Shown here in pieces: positions 59,883 to 64,000 of a DNA stretch of 64,000 nucleotides. Within the stretch, counting starts at the first letter, position 1. Every line of letters begins with the position of its first letter. The notes beneath the pieces are model-generated. The model was not told the origin of the DNA. It was given only the letters and a program-made list of their open reading frames with translations, and searched no databases. The stretch covers positions 61,928 through 125,927 of the forward strand of contig JARXWK010000004.1 of assembly GCA_029916745.1 (NCBI GenBank). The letters run 5' to 3'. The stretch is from Dysgonomonadaceae bacterium PH5-43. GTDB taxonomy: Bacteria; Bacteroidota; Bacteroidia; Bacteroidales; Azobacteroidaceae. A program made the translations under genes and the position numbers.

Positions 59883-60470
59883 CTATTCACTATTAATGAG
59901 TTTGTGAATTTCAGTTTTCAGAGCCTCTTTCCGCTTACTATCCATAACCCCACAAGCAGCAAGTTCCGCATACAAAACAATTAGGTCAATGAGTTTCTGC
60001 TTGTCTCGTCTTTGTCTTTCATCAATAGAGGACAGTCGCTTGGTTTGACCATTTATAATTTCAGCATGTTTCCCAAAGGTATCACTTATCCTTTGCAGGA
60101 TGTCCGAATGCTTATCCCACATAAGAGTTATTTCCGATTTAATCATCTCCTCCAAAGCCTTCACGACCCCATCGAAACGGGCAGCTATCGAATAAGTCGC
60201 CCGAATCATCGGATTCAGTTCCTTTTCTTCAAAGTGGCGGATAAAACGTATCAGGTCATCCTGTCGTTTGTTGATTTTTGCCAACTCCGTTTTAACGGAT
60301 TCCGGCGGCTCGGACGGATTGATACAAGCCCTATCCATATACTCGAAAGCGAGCTTCACAATCTCTCCTTTTTTCAGATTGTATCGCTTGCACAATTTAT
60401 CGATTAAGCGATTGGTTGATTTATCTATTCCAATCGTCGTTAATGCAGTTTTATTCTTATTTGGTGTCAT
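59883..60470 (-). CDS. BfmA/BtgA-family mobilisation protein
   Basis: 195 residues. An N-terminal ribbon-helix-helix-like segment (TTIGIDKSTNRLIDKLCKRY, LKKGEIVKLAFEYMD) is followed by long helical, charged stretches (AKINKRQDDLIRFIRHFEEK, DERQRRDKQKLIDLIVLYAE) with coiled-coil character. This is the BtgA/BfmA relaxosome accessory family, which binds oriT and recruits the relaxase. The candidate oriT lies directly upstream at 60505-60645, as expected for such pairs. Confidence 0.88.
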   Translation of the reverse strand: MTPNKNKTALTTIGIDKSTNRLIDKLCKRYNLKKGEIVKLAFEYMDRACINPSEPPESVKTELAKINKRQDDLIRFIRHFEEKELNPMIRATYSIAARFDGVVKALEEMIKSEITLMWDKHSDILQRISDTFGKHAEIINGQTKRLSSIDERQRRDKQKLIDLIVLYAELAACGVMDSKRKEALKTEIHKLINSE

Positions 60471-60504
60471 ATTATAACTTTTTTATAAGAAATCATTTTA
60501 TTAA

Positions 60505-60645
60505 TCGCTTAATCAATAGACTATTAGCGATTTTATTTATGCGAGTCTTTATAAAACTCGTTTTTAATATCTTGCTGATTAACAGCAAGTAACCCCGTAG
60601 GGCAAGAGGATAGAACAGGACTTGTCCAGTTCCCTCTTGCTACAT
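60505..60645. other. Candidate origin of transfer (oriT) with serial dyads
   Basis: Four inverted repeats in 140 bp upstream of the btgA-like gene: CGCTTAAT...ATTAGCG (about 60511-60534, imperfect), CGAGT...ACTCG (60542-60560), CTTGCTG/CAGCAAG (60571-60589) and GCAAGAGG/CCTCTTGC (60602-60640, with an inner GGAC-TT-GTCC). Serial dyads beside mobilisation genes are typical of oriT. The nick site is not identified. Confidence 0.55.
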
Positions 60646-60678
60646 TGCTCGCGAATAGAGAGCCATTGGGATGAAAGC

Positions 60679-61404
60679 TTAAACTCGACGGCTTTCACCA
60701 TTCAAAGTGATAAAATTGAACATCACTTTGAGGCGGTCGCCAATCATACCACCATAGAACTCATCGGACGCAAGTGTGGCAAAAGTGAAGTTCGTGGTGC
60801 CATGTGTTACGACTCCAACATCGCTTCTCAAACTCAACAATTCGGATATGGGTCGACTGACATTTCCATAATCCTGAACCGTTTTCGATTCTCGTCCAAA
60901 TTCATCAATGATTAATGGTCTCCGTGCAAATGCACTTGTCGATTGCTTTACAATTTGCTCCTGCAATTCCACAGACTTGATGAATGTAAACAAAGGCTGA
61001 TTCAGAAAAAATCTTCTCGAAATATGATTGTGAAGCAATGAATATGTTTCCAGCAAGATAGTTTTGCCGCAACCATATTTGCCTTGTAGCATGATGCCCT
61101 TATTCAAATCACCGGAGAAAGCAGAATCATTTGTCATATAGCAATAGAGTTGCTCTATTATAGGCTCGTTGTCTTTGTCAATAACAAAATCTTTAGCCTG
61201 ATTGCGGTTGTGTAAACAAATTGTGCCAAACTCACAAAACAAACTCTGAAAATCAGCATAAGTCAGCGGCAAAGGCAAACGTTGTCGCCGAATCTTTTCT
61301 TTTTCATGGGCAACTATCTCCTGAGCATCTTTCTGCAATGCCTGAAAGAACTGCTGATTAGTCGAAATCACTTCCCGTAAAGACTGAGCCTTTCTTTTTT
61401 CCAT
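60679..61404 (-). CDS. DnaC-like ATP-binding protein of the mobile element
   Basis: 241 residues. Walker A GIMLQGKYGCGKTILLETYS (Gly-Lys-Thr core) and Walker B RPLIIDEFGRES place it among DnaC/IstB-type AAA+ helicase loaders. The later THGTTNFTFATLASDEFYGG may hold sensor residues, with Arg in GDRLKVMFNFI as a possible arginine finger. Such genes are standard in Bacteroides mobilisable elements and probably help load replicative helicase after excision or transfer. The start overlaps the upstream winged-helix gene by 47 bp; a later start is possible, but the overlap with coding upstream sequence supports coupling. Confidence 0.78.
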   Translation of the reverse strand: MEKRKAQSLREVISTNQQFFQALQKDAQEIVAHEKEKIRRQRLPLPLTYADFQSLFCEFGTICLHNRNQAKDFVIDKDNEPIIEQLYCYMTNDSAFSGDLNKGIMLQGKYGCGKTILLETYSLLHNHISRRFFLNQPLFTFIKSVELQEQIVKQSTSAFARRPLIIDEFGRESKTVQDYGNVSRPISELLSLRSDVGVVTHGTTNFTFATLASDEFYGGMIGDRLKVMFNFITLNGESRRV

Positions 61405-61750
61405 AAGAATTTATATTAGAGTTTTTGTCTTTAGTCTTTATATTGTAGAGTGGAGGCTTAAGGTCGAACTTAGGTGCTAAAATCTGATACTTAGTTTTAA
61501 CCCTATGTCCGCCCCCAGAAGCGTAATCCAACAGACCCGCTGCCTTTAGTCGGTCACGTGAGGATTTCAGTACATCCAAAGATATATTTGCATTGGCCGC
61601 CAATCGTTTGTTGGAACACTCTATCCATTCCGCCCAATAGGAGCGGTTAGCCAAATAAATCAAGAAGAAATACAATCGGGTATCGTTACCACTGAAGTTC
61701 TCTTGTTCGTCCACTCTCCAGAAATTGGCTAATAAGTCGAACAGGTTCAT
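61358..61750 (-). CDS. Small winged-helix, replication-associated protein
   Basis: 130 residues; family not named with certainty. The first 90 residues (LFDLLANFWRVDEQENFSGN, RLYFFLIYLANRS, KRLAANANISLDVLKSSRDR, LKAAGLLDYASGGG) read as a winged-helix domain like those of phage and plasmid replication initiators (DnaD/RepA-N type). The tail is Lys/Asn-rich. It lies between the excisionase-like gene (4-bp overlap) and the DnaC-like gene, so a role in initiating element replication is likely but inferred. Confidence 0.6.
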   Translation of the reverse strand: MNLFDLLANFWRVDEQENFSGNDTRLYFFLIYLANRSYWAEWIECSNKRLAANANISLDVLKSSRDRLKAAGLLDYASGGGHRVKTKYQILAPKFDLKPPLYNIKTKDKNSNINSYGKKKGSVFTGSDFD

Positions 61751-62097
61751 CTTTGTATGTTTTTACGCTTATTGTATTCCGCTTCTGCCTCGGACTCTAT
61801 TTCCTGCAAGGTTTTCTTTTTGCCTTTGGAAATCCATTCCAATAGTTCCTCCTCAAAGAAATAGAGCTTCTTGCCGTTCTTATAGCAGGGAATCATTCGC
61901 TTGCGTACAAGAGCATATACGGTAGGTTTTGCTTTGCCGATAATCCGGCAAGCTTCTTCTATGTCAATCGGAATTCGTTTTTGAGGGACAACAGGCGTTT
62001 GCCCCTTTTCAACTAAAGATTTGATCTCAGCCAGCTCGCTGACTAGATGCGCTACTGCCTTAGGCAGGTTTTCAAAAGAAATTTCATTTACTTCCAT
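61747..62097 (-). CDS. Excisionase-like helix-turn-helix protein
   Basis: 116 residues. The C-terminal half has the MerR/excisionase-family DNA-binding motif: IDIEEACRIIGKAKPTVYAL, then RKRMIPCYKNGKKLYFFEEE and LLEWI. The N-terminal half is a helical leader (AVAHLVSELAEIKSLVEKG). This is the usual Xis/regulator of Bacteroides integrative elements, probably directing excision and controlling the downstream replication-mobilisation genes. A strong hairpin and a palindrome lie just upstream (62133-62191). Confidence 0.82.
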   Translation of the reverse strand: MEVNEISFENLPKAVAHLVSELAEIKSLVEKGQTPVVPQKRIPIDIEEACRIIGKAKPTVYALVRKRMIPCYKNGKKLYFFEEELLEWISKGKKKTLQEIESEAEAEYNKRKNIQR

Positions 62098-62132
62098 AAC
62101 TATTGATTTTAATTGTTACGGTGCAAATGAAG

Positions 62133-62175
62133 AAAGTGTTTCTGCGGTGTCTGGGCGACACTAGAGAAACACTTT
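62133..62175. repeat. Large inverted repeat upstream of the excisionase-like gene
   Basis: Arms AAAGTGTTTCT...GTGTC and GACAC...AGAAACACTTT (62133-62151 and 62157-62175) around a 5-nt loop. A perfect 11-bp palindrome CACTTAAAGTG follows at 62181-62191. Candidate operator or terminator between putAbiC and the xis-like gene. Confidence 0.75.
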
Positions 62176-62237
62176 GAAAACACTTAAAGTGGTGATATTT
62201 TGTGGTTGTTGACTATTTTAAAGTGATATGAGATCGC

Positions 62238-63116
62238 TTAATTTATCAATTCAAATAACGCATCGTCATCCCTATTACTTTCCGTTCGATATGATCTGTC
62301 TTCTAATAGATTGCTAAATGGTGGCATATTCCTTATTGCAAAATCATTGTGAATAGCAAAGTTAATATTGTGGATCATTCTGTAATCAGTAAAAAAATGA
62401 TTATTGTCATTTTCCCACTGACTGCCATATCCGGATAACCAGTTGTAATACAGGAATATTTGTTCGTAAGTAGACAATGATGCTCTTAAAATTCTCAAAT
62501 AATTTCTTTTCTCTTCATAAGTTAAGAAATTCTCAGGTTTTGATACTACAAATTTGACAATCAAAAACAGATGCCTAAAATAATGCCCAAAACTATCTTC
62601 CCAAAGTGGAGAATATGCTGAGTGGAAATTCTCAATATTACTTCTGTTTCCATTTTGCTTTTTCCATTCATCATATCTTTGGTTGATTTGTTCAACAAGA
62701 AATTCAAACCCCTTTTTTCTTGTCTCTAACCATTGTCTGTGAGCAGCTTCTTCTCCAAATCCATGCCCTTCTTCGCTTTCATAATGAGTTGCAGATATTA
62801 TATTAGAGTTTTCTTTGTGTGTTTTTAGCATTTCAAAAAACTGATTTTCAAATTGATTCCTTTCAAATTGGGATTGCATCATTTTATTAGCTTTAAACTG
62901 CATATAGAAAGCAAGAAACATTACAATAATACTCGCCATACCAACAAATGGATTCATTATTCCACCAATGGTATCGCCGATTTCACCTGTGCTTGAAAAA
63001 TCCACAACCCCAGGACGTGTAAAAATTAAAGGAGAAAAGAATGCAAAAAGAGCCAGAATAATAGCGATTCCTATAAGCCACCGCGAAAGAGTGTCAAATG
63101 TTTTGTTATTTTTCAT
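62238..63116 (-). CDS. Putative phage abortive-infection protein (PutAbiC family)
   Basis: 292 residues. Two N-terminal membrane helices (about 14-32, WLIGIAIILALFAFFSPLIF, and about 52-70, MNPFVGMASIIVMFLAFYM) with the family-typical GEIGDTIGGIMNPFVG between them. A long soluble domain follows (QFENQFFEMLKTHKENSN, HYFRHLFLIVKFV, EEKRNYLRILRASLSTYEQI, LFYYNW). This is the layout of the family named putative phage abortive infection protein. It likely sits at the inner membrane with a cytoplasmic effector domain. Located between the element's core genes, so it is a second defence gene carried near the integrase. Confidence 0.78.
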   Translation of the reverse strand: MKNNKTFDTLSRWLIGIAIILALFAFFSPLIFTRPGVVDFSSTGEIGDTIGGIMNPFVGMASIIVMFLAFYMQFKANKMMQSQFERNQFENQFFEMLKTHKENSNIISATHYESEEGHGFGEEAAHRQWLETRKKGFEFLVEQINQRYDEWKKQNGNRSNIENFHSAYSPLWEDSFGHYFRHLFLIVKFVVSKPENFLTYEEKRNYLRILRASLSTYEQIFLYYNWLSGYGSQWENDNNHFFTDYRMIHNINFAIHNDFAIRNMPPFSNLLEDRSYRTESNRDDDALFELIN

Positions 63117-63151
63117 TTTTTAGAATTTTATTTGTAAATCAATATATCAAG

Positions 63152-63889
63152 TTATACTAAATCTTCCTGTATCTTAATCACCCCTTTCAACTCATCATCC
63201 TTCAAATGCCGTTTGATGCTTACCGCTTCTACTCCCTTGAAAATATCGGGGAATACTATTTTTAGTAAATTAGCAATATCCATTTGATTTCTTGGTTTGA
63301 AATAGTTCCAGATATTCCAACCGAAATGACGAAGGTCGAGAGCAGACAGTTCTTTGACTTTAACCGGTTTCAATGCACTTTCATCCAACTTATTCATATA
63401 CGCACGGATATTCCGGCAAAGAGTATCAAGATCATCATCGGAAAGATAAAGTGCAAAAGATTTCCGAGTATAGTTCAGAGCTATATTTAGTACTTCTTCC
63501 TGTTCCTTAGCGATATTTTGTTGTTGTTCGTTTCGGATATCGTCTAAAGATATTTCTGATTCTGGCAGATCAATATTAACTTCCTTTTCTTCTATCTGTG
63601 GAACAGCAACAATCTGAGCAACTTGCCTTTGCCCAATCTTCTTGCGAAAATAGGGGATCTTAGCTAATCCGTTCCCAATCCACGGTAACATCATATTTTG
63701 CAGTACCACGTGGATACTCAAATATACTACTACCTGAATAGCCAATGCTACAATAAAAACTATGAAAGCAGTAAAGCCGTCAAAGCCAACCGAAATAGTA
63801 AACATGCGTGCCAATGCCGCAATTGCCAAAGCAACGCAAGCCACGATCACATATAATATAATGTACTGCAAAAGACTGTTCTGTTTCAT
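63152..63889 (-). CDS. Membrane protein of the mobile element, unknown function
   Basis: 245 residues. Two N-terminal membrane helices (about 7-30 and 38-62), a basic stretch (IPYFRKKIGQRQ), then a soluble region (about 95-245) with ALNYTRKSFALYLSDDDLDT, LSALDLRHFGWNIWNYFKPR and a C-terminal RHLKDDELKGVIKIQEDLV. No domain name recognised; similar proteins beside integrases of Bacteroides elements come to mind, without known role. The start overlaps the integrase stop by 4 bp, so it is cotranscribed with the integrase. Confidence 0.65.
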   Translation of the reverse strand: MKQNSLLQYIILYVIVACVALAIAALARMFTISVGFDGFTAFIVFIVALAIQVVVYLSIHVVLQNMMLPWIGNGLAKIPYFRKKIGQRQVAQIVAVPQIEEKEVNIDLPESEISLDDIRNEQQQNIAKEQEEVLNIALNYTRKSFALYLSDDDLDTLCRNIRAYMNKLDESALKPVKVKELSALDLRHFGWNIWNYFKPRNQMDIANLLKIVFPDIFKGVEAVSIKRHLKDDELKGVIKIQEDLV

Positions 63890-64000
63890 TCTTCTGTGTT
63901 GTTAAGAGTGTTTAACTGAATTGCTTGTGCTGCTTTGCTCTTCTTCTCGTCCACAACCTTTGCGTAAATCTGGGTGGTTTTTACATTGGTATGCCCCAAC
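63886..64000 (-). CDS. Tyrosine recombinase (integrase), C-terminal end only
   Basis: The last 37 codons are in the window; the rest lies beyond its right end. GHTNVKTTQIYAKVVDEKKS carries the conserved Gly-His and, ten residues further on, the nucleophile Tyr of the phage-integrase family; the tail is KAAQAIQLN and on. The stop overlaps the next ATG. It marks the integration end of the element whose cargo is the defence operon. Confidence 0.85.
   Translation of the reverse strand, partial: LGHTNVKTTQIYAKVVDEKKSKAAQAIQLNTLNNTEE

Overview
The window looks like a chromosomal segment of a low-GC member of the Bacteroidales, carrying an integrated mobile element at its right end. Four things point there: promoters of the Bacteroidetes type (-33 TTG or TTTG, about 20 bp, then TAnnTTTG); secreted proteins ending in type IX secretion (T9SS) sorting domains; a SusC-like TonB receptor with an N-terminal carboxypeptidase-like domain; and BtgA/BtgB-type mobilisation genes. 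The genus cannot be fixed from the sequence alone. No rRNA or tRNA gene was recognised.

Left part (1-28.3 kb), ordinary chromosome. A tripartite ABC efflux operon comes first (two periplasmic adaptors, MacB-like permease, ATPase, TolC-like channel). It is followed by a CBM9-like protein, a His-rich membrane peptide, a TonB receptor and a TRIC/UPF0126 channel. Next come secreted proteins (a three-module protein, a DUF2264 protein, a papain-like T9SS peptidase, a TlpA-like thioredoxin lipoprotein) and a decayed nitroreductase. Housekeeping genes follow: ddh-lgt-pncC, a MATE transporter, a DivIC/FtsB-like gene, a SpoU methyltransferase, aroE, purC, phoH, and a DUF5715 / XRE-cupin / acyl-CoA ligase group.

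Middle (28.3-41.3 kb). One gene encodes a 3,359-residue secreted multidomain surface protein. Just upstream lies a membrane-anchored AraC-type regulator. Two 18-bp direct repeats 21 bp apart sit in the giant gene's promoter where the -33 element should be. A gene-poor stretch of about 1.5 kb follows. It holds several short-period repeat arrays (23-bp, 22-23-bp dyads, 11-bp) and a candidate small RNA with a diverged second copy.

Right part (41.3-64 kb). A nine-gene, gapless, minus-strand operon (58604 down to 41293) encodes: an AbiEi-like regulator/antitoxin, an AbiEii-like nucleotidyltransferase, an N6-adenine methyltransferase, a specificity subunit, a NERD-pseudokinase-kinase-NTPase fusion, a 513-residue protein, a 1,775-residue protein with a predicted PD-(D/E)xK nuclease next to a HerA/FtsK-type ATPase, a PP2C phosphatase and a small phage-type protein. 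The methyltransferase, S subunit, kinase, 513-residue protein and ATPase match MAD2, MAD5, MAD6, MAD7 and MAD8 of the methylation-associated defence system (MADS) as I remember it. MAD1, MAD3 and MAD4 are not seen. An AbiE toxin-antitoxin pair sits in front and a phosphatase follows, so this looks like a variant architecture. Its only evident promoter is buried in a doubly symmetric operator.

The operon is cargo of an integrative mobilisable element. The backbone lies to its right: BtgB-like relaxase, BtgA-like accessory protein, candidate oriT, DnaC-like ATPase, winged-helix protein, excisionase-like protein, a putative abortive-infection protein, a membrane protein, and the C-terminus of a tyrosine integrase running off the window end. 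Neither attachment site could be located.
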